NCBI RefSeq assembly: GCF_011050365.1
Contig: NZ_DRFV01000003.1
Coordinates: 124,001-188,000 of the forward strand
DNA: 64,000 bases
Direction: 5' to 3'
From: Pseudohongiella sp.
GTDB lineage: Bacteria > Pseudomonadota > Gammaproteobacteria > Pseudomonadales > Pseudohongiellaceae
Shown: piece after piece, positions 37,058 through 45,871 of the stretch
Numbering within the stretch: position 1 is the stretch's first letter
Layout of the letters: every line of letters begins with the position of its first letter
Notes under the pieces: model-generated
What the model saw: only the letters and a program-made list of their open reading frames with translations
Told to the model about the DNA's origin: nothing
Database searches by the model: none
Position numbers and translations under genes: made by a program

Positions 37058-38524
37058 ATGAATCTGGCTGGCGTGACGATTATCGTCTATCTGGCACTTA
37101 TCGCACTGGTAAGTGTTTACCTGACCAAACGCAACAAAAACTCCGCCGACTGGGCCATCGGCGGCGGCGGCATGGGATTGTGGCTGATTGCCGCCGGTAT
37201 TGCCGGCACCCGTATCGGTGGCGCCGGTACCTACGGCGTAGCTGGCGACACCATGAACACCGGCGTCTGGAACATGTGGTACGGCGTCAACTCCTTTCTT
37301 GCCCTGGCCCTGGTGGGCCTGTTGTTCGCGGTTCCCTATCGTCGCCTGCGTCTTACCACTATCAGTGAACTATTCGTCAAGCGTCACAACAGTTCCCGCA
37401 ACGGCTGGCTGACCAGTCTGTGCGTACAGACCGAATACCTGATCATCAATATTCTGGAACCATTGCTGGTGGGCATCATTATCAGTGCCGTGTTTGGCAT
37501 CAACCGCGAAGTGGCCATCATGCTCGGCGCCGTCATCATTATCATGTCGACCACATTCTCCGGGCTGCGCGGCGCCTCGGCCACCAATGTGATACATGTA
37601 CTGGTAGTGATGTTCGGACTGGGCGCAGTCGCCATCATTGCCGGTAACGAACTGGGTGGCATCAGCGGCATCCGGGAGAAAGTTGATATCGCTTTGCTGA
37701 ACTCGGATATTGCACCCACAAGCTGGTGGAGCTTTGTTGGCCTGGGCTGGTTCCCGATCATCGCCATGTTCTTCTCGGCGGTCATTCACACGCCAGCGGC
37801 GTCAGTGTATGTTAACTACTCCAGTTCTGCCCGCAGCGAGAACCTGCTGATACCGGCATTTTTGATCGCCGGTGTACTGGCAGCCATCATGCCTATTCTG
37901 GCGTCCATTATTGGCATAGAAGCGGTCGCCCGCTACGGCACCGAAAGCGGCATCAGCAGTTACGCCACTATCACCCAGATAGCCACGGATACAGGTCCAA
38001 TCATCGGGGGGGTTGCGATTGCTGCCGTGCTGGCCGCGCTGATCTCATCCGGCGGGCCAATCCTGTTGTCCAGCGCCACGTTGTTTGTCAACGACTGGAT
38101 TCCGGGCTCGGCTGACTTCGAACCCAAACGAAAACTTAAAACCTACCGCATCACCAGTGTGGTCTACGGCCTGTTTGCCGGTGCGCTGGCGTGTGTGCTG
38201 CCGATTACGTCGGTGCTGCAACTATTGCTGCTGGGCTTCGCCATGGTGGTGCCGCCTGCGCTGGCCATCGCGTTTATTTTCTACTGGCGCAAGACGACGG
38301 AACAGGGAGTCTTCTGGGGGATTGCCCTGGGTTATGGTCTGGGCCTGCTGGCCTGGGCAGTAAACACCTTCTTCCTGCATCTGGAAAATGACGTTGCTGC
38401 CTACTTCACAACACTGGTGCCGCTCGTTGTCATCCCGGTTGTATCGCTGCTGACACAGTCGCCGGAAAACCAGGGTGAGAAGTGTGAGAGTTTTTATCGA
38501 CAACTGAAAACACCACTGTCCTGA
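37058..38524 (+). CDS. sodium:solute symporter family protein
   Basis: 488 residues, about 13 membrane segments by hydrophobicity, starting MNLAGVTIIVYLALIALVSV. Conserved SSS features: DWAIGGGGMGLWLIAAGIAG and GAGTYGVAGDTMNTGVW near the N-terminus, and ASVYVNYSSSARS in the middle. These carriers use the sodium gradient to import sugars, amino acids, nucleosides or organic acids; the substrate cannot be told. The ribosome site GGGGGGAA is strong. Own promoter and terminator make it a single-gene unit. Confidence 0.93.
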   Translation: MNLAGVTIIVYLALIALVSVYLTKRNKNSADWAIGGGGMGLWLIAAGIAGTRIGGAGTYGVAGDTMNTGVWNMWYGVNSFLALALVGLLFAVPYRRLRLTTISELFVKRHNSSRNGWLTSLCVQTEYLIINILEPLLVGIIISAVFGINREVAIMLGAVIIIMSTTFSGLRGASATNVIHVLVVMFGLGAVAIIAGNELGGISGIREKVDIALLNSDIAPTSWWSFVGLGWFPIIAMFFSAVIHTPAASVYVNYSSSARSENLLIPAFLIAGVLAAIMPILASIIGIEAVARYGTESGISSYATITQIATDTGPIIGGVAIAAVLAALISSGGPILLSSATLFVNDWIPGSADFEPKRKLKTYRITSVVYGLFAGALACVLPITSVLQLLLLGFAMVVPPALAIAFIFYWRKTTEQGVFWGIALGYGLGLLAWAVNTFFLHLENDVAAYFTTLVPLVVIPVVSLLTQSPENQGEKCESFYRQLKTPLS

Positions 38525-38531
38525 TGCCTTC

Positions 38532-38564
38532 AAACCGGGGGCAGCGCAACGCTGCTTCCGGTTT
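38532..38564 (+). terminator. intrinsic terminator after the symporter
   Basis: A 15-bp stem (38532-38546 with 38550-38564, including two G-U pairs) closes a three-base loop, CAA, seven bases after the stop. The following TTTGTTAAC gives a modest U-tract. Confidence 0.7.
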
Positions 38565-38665
38565 GTTAACTGCAGGCAGGCTGCCGCAAGCATGATGATG
38601 GCGACGCTTGACCCTATGCGCCACAGGCAGTAATCTGATGATCAGACCATGTACAAGGTACCGAG

Positions 38666-38920
38666 ATGATCAACTCGACAATGCAAGCTGGCCTGAACGG
38701 CATGCAAGCCGCTTATCAGGGCATGGCTAATTCAGCAAACGACATTGCGCGCCTCAATGTCCGGACCAATGATGCCGGTGCCGATATCAATGCTGCAGTG
38801 ACGGGCTTTGCGCAACCACTGGTCGAGCTCCGCATGAATCAGACCCTGTTTGATGCCTCCGCCAACGTGGTCGGGACTTCCGACGCCATGGTGGGTTCAC
38901 TGCTGGACGTGACTGTTTGA
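38666..38920 (+). CDS. small flagellar-rod-like protein
   Basis: 84 residues (MINSTMQAGLNGMQAAYQGM). The N-terminal amphipathic helix and the C-terminal FDASANVVGTSDAMVGSLLD resemble the conserved ends of flagellar rod/hook proteins (FlgB/FlgC/FlgE), joined directly without the middle domain. The usual ANNIANxxT is replaced by ANDIARLNVRT. Similar mini-proteins occur in Pseudomonas and relatives; the role is unknown. No flagellar gene is adjacent. The stop overlaps the DUF1853 start. Confidence 0.65.
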   Translation: MINSTMQAGLNGMQAAYQGMANSANDIARLNVRTNDAGADINAAVTGFAQPLVELRMNQTLFDASANVVGTSDAMVGSLLDVTV

Positions 38921-39843
38921 CGCTGGCCCCCGGGCTGCTCACTCCCCGTGTCGCAGCCAGCTTTCAGACACCTGCCGTCCGCCACCTGGCCTGGCTTTGC
39001 CAAACGCCTCAGCTTATCAACAGCCCCATCAGCTTCAGACCCAATGACTGGTTACCAACAGGTTCGCTGACCACCCTTAGACATTGGGACCGTCATCCGG
39101 AAGACGGACCCGACGTGTTGACCGAGACACCACACTACCGCTTGGGACTCTACGCCGAACGGCTTTACGAATGCCTGATGCGCGACCTTCTGGGATGGAC
39201 TGTCGTCGCCAGAAATCTGCCTATCCGGGATGCTGGCATCACGTTGGGTGAACTGGATTTTATCGTCCACAATCCGCATACCGGACACAATGAACATCAT
39301 GAAATCGCCGTTAAGTTCTATCTGGGATATATGGCCCGTAATGACCTGGAGATACGCTGGTACGGCCCCAATGCACGCGACCGTCTGGATCTCAAATCCA
39401 GCCGCATGCTCCGGGAACAAAGTCAGCGGTGCCGGCTGCCCGAGACCATTGCTACCTTGTCGGCATCCGGCATCACGCCCCCCGTAACGAGTCGGATATT
39501 CATGCCCGGCTACCTGTTTTATCCACGTGATAGTGCACTGACGGCACCTGCTTCAGCCGATTCCGGCCACTTGCGCGGCTATTGGCTGCGATTGCCGGAT
39601 GCCCGCAAGCGCGCACAATCAGATATGTCGGAGACCTGGGTGGTCTTGCGCAAACCGCACTGGCTGGGGCCTTGGTCACAGACCGGGACTCCCGAAGCAG
39701 AAGCGTTGTCATCAGTGTTTGCAGAGATAGAAAGTAGCGACACGCCACGGCTGTTTGCGTCACTGGCTCATGACAAAGCATCCGCTTCGTGGCGCGAGGT
39801 TCAGCGTTTTTTTGTGGTGCCCGACAGTTGGCCAGGGTGTTAA
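38917..39843 (+). CDS. DUF1853 family protein
   Basis: 308 residues. The start TTG at 38917 overlaps the previous stop (TTGA). Blocks PAVRHLAWLCQTPQLI, LGLYAERLYECLM and GELDFIVHNPHT match DUF1853, found in gammaproteobacteria with unknown function. The GELDFIV...AVKFYLGY region resembles a restriction-endonuclease-like core (E-D-xK), which I note as a speculation only. Cytoplasmic by composition. Confidence 0.8.
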   Translation: MTLAPGLLTPRVAASFQTPAVRHLAWLCQTPQLINSPISFRPNDWLPTGSLTTLRHWDRHPEDGPDVLTETPHYRLGLYAERLYECLMRDLLGWTVVARNLPIRDAGITLGELDFIVHNPHTGHNEHHEIAVKFYLGYMARNDLEIRWYGPNARDRLDLKSSRMLREQSQRCRLPETIATLSASGITPPVTSRIFMPGYLFYPRDSALTAPASADSGHLRGYWLRLPDARKRAQSDMSETWVVLRKPHWLGPWSQTGTPEAEALSSVFAEIESSDTPRLFASLAHDKASASWREVQRFFVVPDSWPGC

Positions 39844-39860
39844 GAGTAACGGGTTAAGCG

Positions 39861-40769
39861 CTAGGATCCGTCGAGGACAACGCGCAAGGTCTGACCAATT
39901 CTGAGCAGATCTCCGGCCAGATCGTTCTGGCTGCGCAGTACATCGACACTGGTCTCGTAGCGGCTGGCGATACGCCACAGGGTTTCCCCGCGCTGGACGC
40001 GATGCGTGACTTCGCGAATCACGGGCGCAGATGAGGCACTGGCAATGGTCGAAGCGGTGTCACCGGGTACCGTCAGACGCTGACCGATATGAATCAGGTC
40101 GCTACGCAGGCCATTGGCTGCACGCAATTGCGCCACCGTGGTATTCATCCGCGCTGCGACGGCTGTCAGCGTATCACCACGCCTGACGGTATATTCGCGG
40201 CTGTCTCCGGTGATCGTGGCGAGGTAATTGATATAGGTTTCCGGAAACACGGCAACATGGTAATGCGGTGGTCGTCGCTCGCGAGTAACATCCAGCACAT
40301 AATTTTTCTCCAGCGACAACAGGGTGTTTTCCAGCCAGGCTCGGCACCGACCGTTCGACGGAATGCGAAGATCTACCGCCATGCCGGCAGGATGCACCGA
40401 ATCGTCAGAGGCATTCGCCGGCTGACGGGCAATGGGCCGGGTCAGACTGGTGACCGTGAGTTTTTCGCCACAGGCGTTGAAATATTGGGCGCTCAGGCGT
40501 TCGATCAGGGTTTTAACGGGAGGCCGTGCATACGGATAAGACACGTTGTGCAGAACCATGGTGCGAGTTGCGCCGACCCGGACCAGCTCGCCCGTATTGA
40601 CCAGGTCAGTCACCTGACTGGAGGTCTGAACGAACGTATAGCCATGCGTCACCGCATGCTGATTCTGTTGTGTGATGGACTCGCGCGAGCCTCGCAGGGT
40701 CTGTGCCTGCGCCGTACTGACCGCTGCAATCAGGAGTATCGCTACAAGTGCTGGTGTCAGGTTCCGCAT
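39861..40769 (-). CDS. DUF5715/M15-like protein with two LysM repeats
   Basis: 302 residues from the ATG at 40769, chosen because it starts a clean signal peptide (MRNLTPALVAILLIAAVSTA, cleavage near AQAQ); an ATG at 40796 adds nine residues. The N-terminal domain has SVHPAGMAVDLR and HYHVAVFP, the His-Asp-His arrangement of M15-type D,D-carboxypeptidase folds as in DUF5715. Two LysM repeats follow (REYTVRRGDTLTAVAARMNT; THRVQRGETLWRIASRYET). It probably binds and perhaps trims peptidoglycan in the periplasm. Confidence 0.82.
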   Translation of the reverse strand: MRNLTPALVAILLIAAVSTAQAQTLRGSRESITQQNQHAVTHGYTFVQTSSQVTDLVNTGELVRVGATRTMVLHNVSYPYARPPVKTLIERLSAQYFNACGEKLTVTSLTRPIARQPANASDDSVHPAGMAVDLRIPSNGRCRAWLENTLLSLEKNYVLDVTRERRPPHYHVAVFPETYINYLATITGDSREYTVRRGDTLTAVAARMNTTVAQLRAANGLRSDLIHIGQRLTVPGDTASTIASASSAPVIREVTHRVQRGETLWRIASRYETSVDVLRSQNDLAGDLLRIGQTLRVVLDGS

Positions 40770-40971
40770 ACCGTCTGCCCCACTAAATTTGGTCATTATT
40801 TTTCTGCTACCGCCGCATTCTCACGTTAATTGTTCAGTTTGTCCAGCACTTACATGATTTTATTAATAAATATTTTGACATTTTATAGTTAACTCCGCAT
40901 CCGCCACACTCGCACCCGCCCCAACGGGGAGAAGATAATGTTAGAGTAGGCTTCCAAAAGGAGGTTTTGCC

Positions 40972-42594
40972 ATGAATAGTCAGCTTAAATCGCTTACTGC
41001 TGCTGTGTTCACCCTTACGCTGAGCTCAGTTGCGGCCGCTCAACACTCAGGACAGAATACACCGGATGCCAGTCAGGTGGGCAGTGCAAATGTTGAATTC
41101 ACCACCTCCTGCGCCGAGTCGACCCGGGATGATTTCAATCGCGCGATCGCCCTGATGCACTCATTCTGGTTCGCAGAGGCAATTGACGTTTTTAATGACG
41201 TGCTGGCAGAGGATACGAACTGTGCCATGGCACACTGGGGCATAGCCCTGAGCCATTGGGGCAATCCATTTGCCGGTCAACGCAATGCCCAACAACTGCA
41301 GCGCGGGCAGGCAGCCGTGACACTGGCGCAGCAGACCGGCTCCCCGACACCAAGAGAATCGCTGTACATAGACGCTGTCGCCGAACTGTTTGCCGACGAT
41401 CAGCCCGGCAACCAGTATCAGCGCACGATGGCTTATGAAAATGCCATGCAAACACTGACTACTCGTTATCCGGACGACAGGGAAGGCAAAATATTCTATG
41501 CCCTGGCCATTAACCAGAATGCCCGGGCCAGTGACAAGACCTACGCGCAGCAATTAAAAGCCGCGGGCATTCTGGAGCCCCTGTTTGAACAATACCCGGA
41601 ACATCCCGGGCTGGCGCACTACATTATTCACGCTTACGACCACCCGCCGCTGGCTGAACGCGCATTGAATGCCGCTCAGGTCTACGCGTCGCTGGCGCCG
41701 GACGCTCCGCATGCCTTGCATATGCCGTCACACACCTTCACCCGGGTGGGCATGTGGGAGGAATCGGTGAATACCAATCTGCGCGCGGCACAAGCTGCCC
41801 GTAACGATAACGATGCAGGTTCTGAATTGCATGCGCTGGATTATCTGACTTACGCCTATTTGCAAATGGGACGGGATCAGGCGGCGGCGGGCGTCGTAGA
41901 GCGCGCGCTGTCCCTGACTGAACAGGTCAATATTACCGCGGTGGGCGCCACTCAGGCAGGCGCATTCGCAATAGCTGCCATTCCGGCTCGGTATGCACTG
42001 GAGAGAGAGGATTTTACTGCCGCAGCCGGTCTTACCGTGAATCCCGCTGACACGCCGCATACCCAGGCCATGACGCATTTCGCCCGCGCCCTGGGTGCGG
42101 CTCGAAGCGGCAACCCTGACGCTGCCAGTACCGATATCGATATGCTGCGAACCCAGAAGCAACGTGCAGAACAAAACAGTGACGCCTACTGGACCGAGCA
42201 GATTGACATCCAGTTGCAGGTCTCGAGCGCCTGGGTGACATTTGCACGGGGAGAGCAGGAGCAGGCTATCGCTGATTTGCGGGCGGCAGCACTGGTCGAG
42301 GACGGTACCGACAAATCGGCAGTTTCGCCAGGACCGTTGGCGCCTGCTCGCGAATTGCTGGGCATGATGTTGCTGGCTGCCGAACTGCCGGAACTGGCAC
42401 TGGTCGAATTCGAGGCCACCATGGCGAAAGAACCCAACCGTTTTCTGGCACTCAAGGGCGCCGCTCAGGCAGCCCATGATGCCGGCGATACGGAAGCGGC
42501 CCGGGGTTATTATCGGGAGCTTTTGACCGTGGCCGCGACCGCTGACTCTGATCGTCCGGCACTGAGACGTGCCCGCGCCTATCTGGTCAACTAG
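40972..42594 (+). CDS. secreted TPR-rich protein
   Basis: 540 residues with a signal peptide (MNSQLKSLTAAVFTLTLSSV, cleavage near AAAQ) and a strong ribosome site AAAGGAGG. Several TPR-like pairs occur, for instance around residues 50-95 (FAEAIDVFNDVLAEDTNCA) and near the C-terminus (ELALVEFEATMAKEPNR). The block CAMAHWGIALSHWGNPF and HAYDHPPLAERAL are typical of a widespread family of unknown function. It is probably periplasmic, acting as a scaffold; no partner is adjacent. Confidence 0.8.
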   Translation: MNSQLKSLTAAVFTLTLSSVAAAQHSGQNTPDASQVGSANVEFTTSCAESTRDDFNRAIALMHSFWFAEAIDVFNDVLAEDTNCAMAHWGIALSHWGNPFAGQRNAQQLQRGQAAVTLAQQTGSPTPRESLYIDAVAELFADDQPGNQYQRTMAYENAMQTLTTRYPDDREGKIFYALAINQNARASDKTYAQQLKAAGILEPLFEQYPEHPGLAHYIIHAYDHPPLAERALNAAQVYASLAPDAPHALHMPSHTFTRVGMWEESVNTNLRAAQAARNDNDAGSELHALDYLTYAYLQMGRDQAAAGVVERALSLTEQVNITAVGATQAGAFAIAAIPARYALEREDFTAAAGLTVNPADTPHTQAMTHFARALGAARSGNPDAASTDIDMLRTQKQRAEQNSDAYWTEQIDIQLQVSSAWVTFARGEQEQAIADLRAAALVEDGTDKSAVSPGPLAPARELLGMMLLAAELPELALVEFEATMAKEPNRFLALKGAAQAAHDAGDTEAARGYYRELLTVAATADSDRPALRRARAYLVN

Positions 42595-42826
42595 CGCCCC
42601 GGCTCTTCAGACTGGCGTGGGTCCGACTGGCATGGCCAAAATGACCGGCAACACTGCCAAACACGCCAACTGTTGGTTTCTGATGCCACCAATGGCTCAC
42701 AAAGCGAACTAAAAGTAGTTGTTTATCAATGGCTTGAAAACTGGCACAAACACTGCTTGAGTATTTGCACGGAGATCGTCATGTTGGCGGTCTTGTTGTC
42801 ACACCCCAAGCCTCAGGAGCGTGTTT

Positions 42827-43177
42827 GTGCATCTACCCACACCACAATTCAACCCACTGCCACTCTATGCCAAAGTCATTGCCCTGGTCGTGATAGTTGG
42901 TTTTGTGCTGCTTGGTATTATCGGGCTCATTCTGCCTATTATACCCGGCGTGCTTTTCCTGTTTCTGGCGGCGCTCCTGTTAACCCGGGTATCGCGTCGG
43001 GCCTCTGCCTATGCCCACAATCAGCCCTGGTTCCGCAAACAGCTGCAATCCTGGCATGCAACTGCCGGCCTGTCCTGGGGACAGCGTGCCCGTCTGTCCT
43101 TCTGGGTAGCGGCAAAAGCTGTGGTCCAGGGTGTGGCGGCAGGCGCCAGATTTACCTGTCGCTCCTTGCGCCGCTGA
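42827..43177 (+). CDS. DUF454/YbaN-like inner-membrane protein
   Basis: 116 residues. The GTG at 42827 is chosen because CAGGAGC (42814-42820) sits six bases upstream; a GTG at 42821 directly abuts it. Two hydrophobic segments (KVIALVVIVGFVLLGIIGLI and PGVLFLFLAALLL) separated by a proline-rich turn, LPIIPG, match the DUF454 pattern. Function unknown. A longer overlapping frame (42673-43188) has no protein character. Confidence 0.75.
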   Translation: MHLPTPQFNPLPLYAKVIALVVIVGFVLLGIIGLILPIIPGVLFLFLAALLLTRVSRRASAYAHNQPWFRKQLQSWHATAGLSWGQRARLSFWVAAKAVVQGVAAGARFTCRSLRR

Positions 43178-43206
43178 GACAGTGTTAGGCCGGAAGACAG
43201 CAACCC

Positions 43207-43225
43207 GGCCGTTACAGTAACGGCC
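43207..43225. terminator. hairpin between convergent genes
   Basis: GGCCGTTA-CAG-TAACGGCC is a perfect 8-bp inverted repeat covering the stop of the minus-strand gene. A second GGCCGG...CCGGCC pair overlaps it upstream. No U-tract follows, so termination is only possible. Confidence 0.35.
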
Positions 43226-43601
43226 ATCGCAGCCGCACCAGCACCGCCCCGCGATTTTCTTCCTCGAATGCCAGCACGATGCCCTTGCTGTTCAGAAAAA
43301 ACAATTCACCCAGCACCGCGTCCCTGATGAGACCGCCACCTACAATAAGGCGCAAATGCTCTGCATGGCTGCGCTGCCAACTCCGGCTCAATGCCTCTTT
43401 GAATTTGCCCAATGCCTGTGCCACGGTCTCCCGTTGATGCGCGATATCAACCGTCACTGTGGAACCATCACTCTGGCTCCACAACGGGGTGTCGCACTTG
43501 ACGCAAACCGGCTCCAGATGGCGGTCGGCAATCTCGCCGGGAGTTCGCGAGTCAAGCAGGCCACAAAACAGACACTGTCGGGAATTTGGTTTCACAAACA
43601 A
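43212..43601 (-). CDS. zinc-ribbon/Smr-like small protein
   Basis: About 129 residues. The start is uncertain: TTG at 43601 (just after the AI-2E stop), GTG at 43595, or an ATG at 43646 that would overlap. A four-cysteine zinc-ribbon-like element (CLFCG ... CVKCD) is followed by a segment that resembles an Smr domain (VDIAHQRETVAQALGKFKEA ... LRLIVGGGLIRDAVLGEL). Smr domains act as nucleases on DNA or RNA; the usual LDLHG start is altered to VDIAH, so activity is doubtful. Confidence 0.5.
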   Translation of the reverse strand: MFVKPNSRQCLFCGLLDSRTPGEIADRHLEPVCVKCDTPLWSQSDGSTVTVDIAHQRETVAQALGKFKEALSRSWQRSHAEHLRLIVGGGLIRDAVLGELFFLNSKGIVLAFEEENRGAVLVRLRWPLL

Positions 43602-43602
43602 C

Positions 43603-44742
43603 TCATGCGCGGGTTTCGATAATCCGAATCCAGTGACCCGGAACATTGAGCTCACTGGCAGCCAGCTTGATGCATACCAGCAATGGTACCGCCAGCAATA
43701 CACCCACCACACCCCACAACCAGGCCCAGATTATCAGCCAGATCATTAACACCAGCGGGTTGAGGCGCATATGATTGCCCAGCACGGTGGGTGTCACAAA
43801 CTGCGCTTCGATGCCATTAATGCAAAAGTAGACGAGCGCCGGTACCATGGCAAACGGCACAAAACCATATTGTGCCAAACCGGCCAGCGAGAGCAGACTC
43901 AAACCGATAAACATACCCACGTACGGGGCGAAATTGAGCAGAGCAACCAGAGCCCCCCACAGCAAGGCATCCTCGACACCTAAAAGCCAGAATACGCCGG
44001 CAGTGGTCATGCCAAGCAGGGAGTTGATGATACTGACCGTCAATATGTAGCGGGACAACTCAAGCTCTATGGTATCAATCAGCCCATGAGCCCCCTCCTT
44101 GTCGGTCACTCGTGGCAGATACCTGATAGCAGAATCGAACAGCCGGGCACCAAACACCAACAGAAAAACGGTCAGCGTCAGGCATGTTACCAATTGCGCC
44201 AGAAAGATTGGTGTTGCCGCCAACATGTAAATCATCAGTTCGACGCCACCCTGAGTAATGCGCTCGGTTACCGCATTGCTGTCATCAACAAGCTCGGGGG
44301 GGGCCTCGTCATCGCCGCCGAATAATCGGGAGAAGAATGCCCGCGATGGGTCCTCCTGCTCTGTCTCTGGCTCGGCACTCCAGGCGGAGGTCATGATATC
44401 AATCTGTTGCGTAAACGTGGCTGACAGTTCCGGCAGACGCTGTGCCCACTTTTGTACCGGACCCGCCAACTCCATGCCCAGCAGGGTGAACGGCACAGCA
44501 ATGCTGCACATCAGCAATATTGCCGAAAGCGCCCGAGGCACGTGATAGCGGCGGAAAAAGTTAACGGCGGGAATCAGCAGCAAGGTCAGCAACAACGCCA
44601 CCACGATAGGCACCAGCAGGGTTTTGGCGAAATACAGGGTGTACAACAAGGCCAGTGCGAGCAAGCCCTGCAGCATTCTTGTGATCAACGTAACTGGCAA
44701 CTCTGTCTGCCGACTCTGTTTTTGTTCTGCGTCTGGGTTCAT
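43603..44742 (-). CDS. AI-2E family permease
   Basis: 379 residues from the ATG at 44742; a TTG at 44757 is an alternative. Around eight membrane segments, with the conserved C-terminal block LLNFAPYVGMFIGLSLL, FVTPTVLGNHMRLNPLV and WLWGVVGVLLAVPLLVCIKL, define the AI-2E/PerM/UPF0118 family. Members export autoinducer-2 or act as Na+/H+ antiporters; specificity cannot be told. A periplasmic-looking acidic loop (PETEQEDPSR) is present. It follows the YqjK-like gene on the same strand by about 55 bp. Confidence 0.9.
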   Translation of the reverse strand: MNPDAEQKQSRQTELPVTLITRMLQGLLALALLYTLYFAKTLLVPIVVALLLTLLLIPAVNFFRRYHVPRALSAILLMCSIAVPFTLLGMELAGPVQKWAQRLPELSATFTQQIDIMTSAWSAEPETEQEDPSRAFFSRLFGGDDEAPPELVDDSNAVTERITQGGVELMIYMLAATPIFLAQLVTCLTLTVFLLVFGARLFDSAIRYLPRVTDKEGAHGLIDTIELELSRYILTVSIINSLLGMTTAGVFWLLGVEDALLWGALVALLNFAPYVGMFIGLSLLSLAGLAQYGFVPFAMVPALVYFCINGIEAQFVTPTVLGNHMRLNPLVLMIWLIIWAWLWGVVGVLLAVPLLVCIKLAASELNVPGHWIRIIETRA

Positions 44743-44796
44743 CCCTGCGGTACTCAAGTCCTGCTGTGGTCGTTTGCTGTTTTGCCCGAAGGCAAA

Positions 44797-45060
44797 CTAG
44801 ATAATTTTAAGAAATCGGACCACATACGGTTGCAATCGAATCGCAGCGAATCCTGTGGACAATAACGCTGATACCGAAGCACGGCCGGACGCACTGCCCG
44901 CAATAGCGCCGGCGGTAAATCCACACAGCGGAATAACCCAGCCTCGGTGACGTCTGAACGTATTGATCGGCCGCAATCCCAGTCGCTGGCTGCGCAATTG
45001 CTCCAGCTCGACTGTTATCGCCGCCGCCTTGATTCTGAGCACCAGGTCGTCACGGGCCAT
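44797..45060 (-). CDS. small YqjK-like protein
   Basis: 87 residues (MARDDLVLRIKAAAITVELE). A basic N-terminal helix precedes a glycine/alanine-rich segment, IPLCGFTAGAIAGSASGR. By position after the YqjD- and YqjE-like genes it could be the YqjK equivalent; sequence support is slight. It overlaps the YqjE-like stop by 11 bp. Confidence 0.5.
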   Translation of the reverse strand: MARDDLVLRIKAAAITVELEQLRSQRLGLRPINTFRRHRGWVIPLCGFTAGAIAGSASGRASVSALLSTGFAAIRLQPYVVRFLKII

Positions 45061-45478
45061 GTTTTATGTCCTCAATGATCTCATCCAGGTAGCGGCGGGT
45101 CGTTGGCAACGTCAAACTGCGACGGTACTTTTTGAACAAAAGCCACATATAAACCACAGCGGCTGCCTGCACCACAAAAAAGGTAAAAAAACCGGCGCCG
45201 GGCAGACCACTCTGACTGTACACCAGCCAGGAAATACAAACTGACAGACCCAACCAGGCAAAAACAACGATGGGTAGAAAAAATAAAACCAGAAAAAATA
45301 ATCGACGCAAATCGGCGCTGGCAAGCCTGATTTCTGCCGTCGCCAACACCGACAAGGCGCTGGCCAATGCTGCCAGCTGCCGGAACCAGGCAAGCCAGGC
45401 ATTCAGCTCATCCTGCGCTTTGCCGCTGTCTTTTTCGGGGCCAGGCAGTTTCAGCGGCTCGCGATGATCGTCGCTCAT
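45050..45478 (-). CDS. YqjE/phage-holin-superfamily membrane protein
   Basis: 142 residues from the ATG at 45478, ten bases after the previous gene. Two strong membrane segments (LFFLVLFFLPIVVFAWLGLS and GFFTFFVVQAAAVVYMWLLF) follow a soluble N-terminus, the YqjE pattern. The role is unknown; the family is part of the stress-linked yqjDEK operon in enterics. Confidence 0.75.
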   Translation of the reverse strand: MSDDHREPLKLPGPEKDSGKAQDELNAWLAWFRQLAALASALSVLATAEIRLASADLRRLFFLVLFFLPIVVFAWLGLSVCISWLVYSQSGLPGAGFFTFFVVQAAAVVYMWLLFKKYRRSLTLPTTRRYLDEIIEDIKHGP

Positions 45479-45488
45479 GCTACCCGCT

Positions 45489-45779
45489 TCAATTTCTGGA
45501 GAATATTTTCGATAGCACATACCCGCCCACAAACGCGATAGCAAGCGCCTGTGCAGGCTTTTCCTTTACGTATTCGATTGCCGAGCCAGTCAGGTCATCG
45601 GCTTTGTCCTTACCTTTGACCAGTTGATCCAACGCTTCCGCCTTCACATCAAGGCCGGCAATTTCTGCCGCATGACGGAAATGATCTTTTGCCTCCAGCA
45701 ACTTGTCCAGCGCCTCCCGGGCCGATTGTTTACTTGCTTCCAGTTCCGCTTCCGATCCCTGTTTCTTTGCAGTTGCCAT
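45489..45779 (-). CDS. YqjD/ElaB-like (DUF883) protein
   Basis: 96 residues. The second ATG (45779) is used because AGGAGA is six bases upstream. A charged coiled-coil body (EAELEASKQSAREALDKLLE) ends in a C-terminal membrane anchor, PAQALAIAFVGGYVLSKIF, as in YqjD/ElaB, which are inner-membrane ribosome-binding proteins of stationary phase in E. coli. It heads the operon with the YqjE-like and YqjK-like genes. Confidence 0.75.
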   Translation of the reverse strand: MATAKKQGSEAELEASKQSAREALDKLLEAKDHFRHAAEIAGLDVKAEALDQLVKGKDKADDLTGSAIEYVKEKPAQALAIAFVGGYVLSKIFSRN

Positions 45780-45800
45780 AACCATTCTCCTGTTGCGGTG

Positions 45801-45809
45801 AGTATAACA
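45801..45809 (-). promoter_or_regulatory. extended -10 promoter of the YqjD-like operon
   Basis: On the minus strand, TGTTATACT fits the extended -10 (TGnTATACT). No good -35 is present, which extended -10 promoters tolerate. It lies about 22 bases upstream of the start codon. Confidence 0.5.
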
Positions 45810-45871
45810 GTCTTATCCTCAAACCTTGTCTAATACTAAAGAAACTCCTCTGCACTGGCAAATGCCCGCCA

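Noticed and set aside
42673-43188. 171-codon frame overlapping the DUF454-like gene
   Set aside because: Rich in Cys/His/Thr with no domain, while the overlapping frame encodes a sensible membrane protein with a ribosome site.
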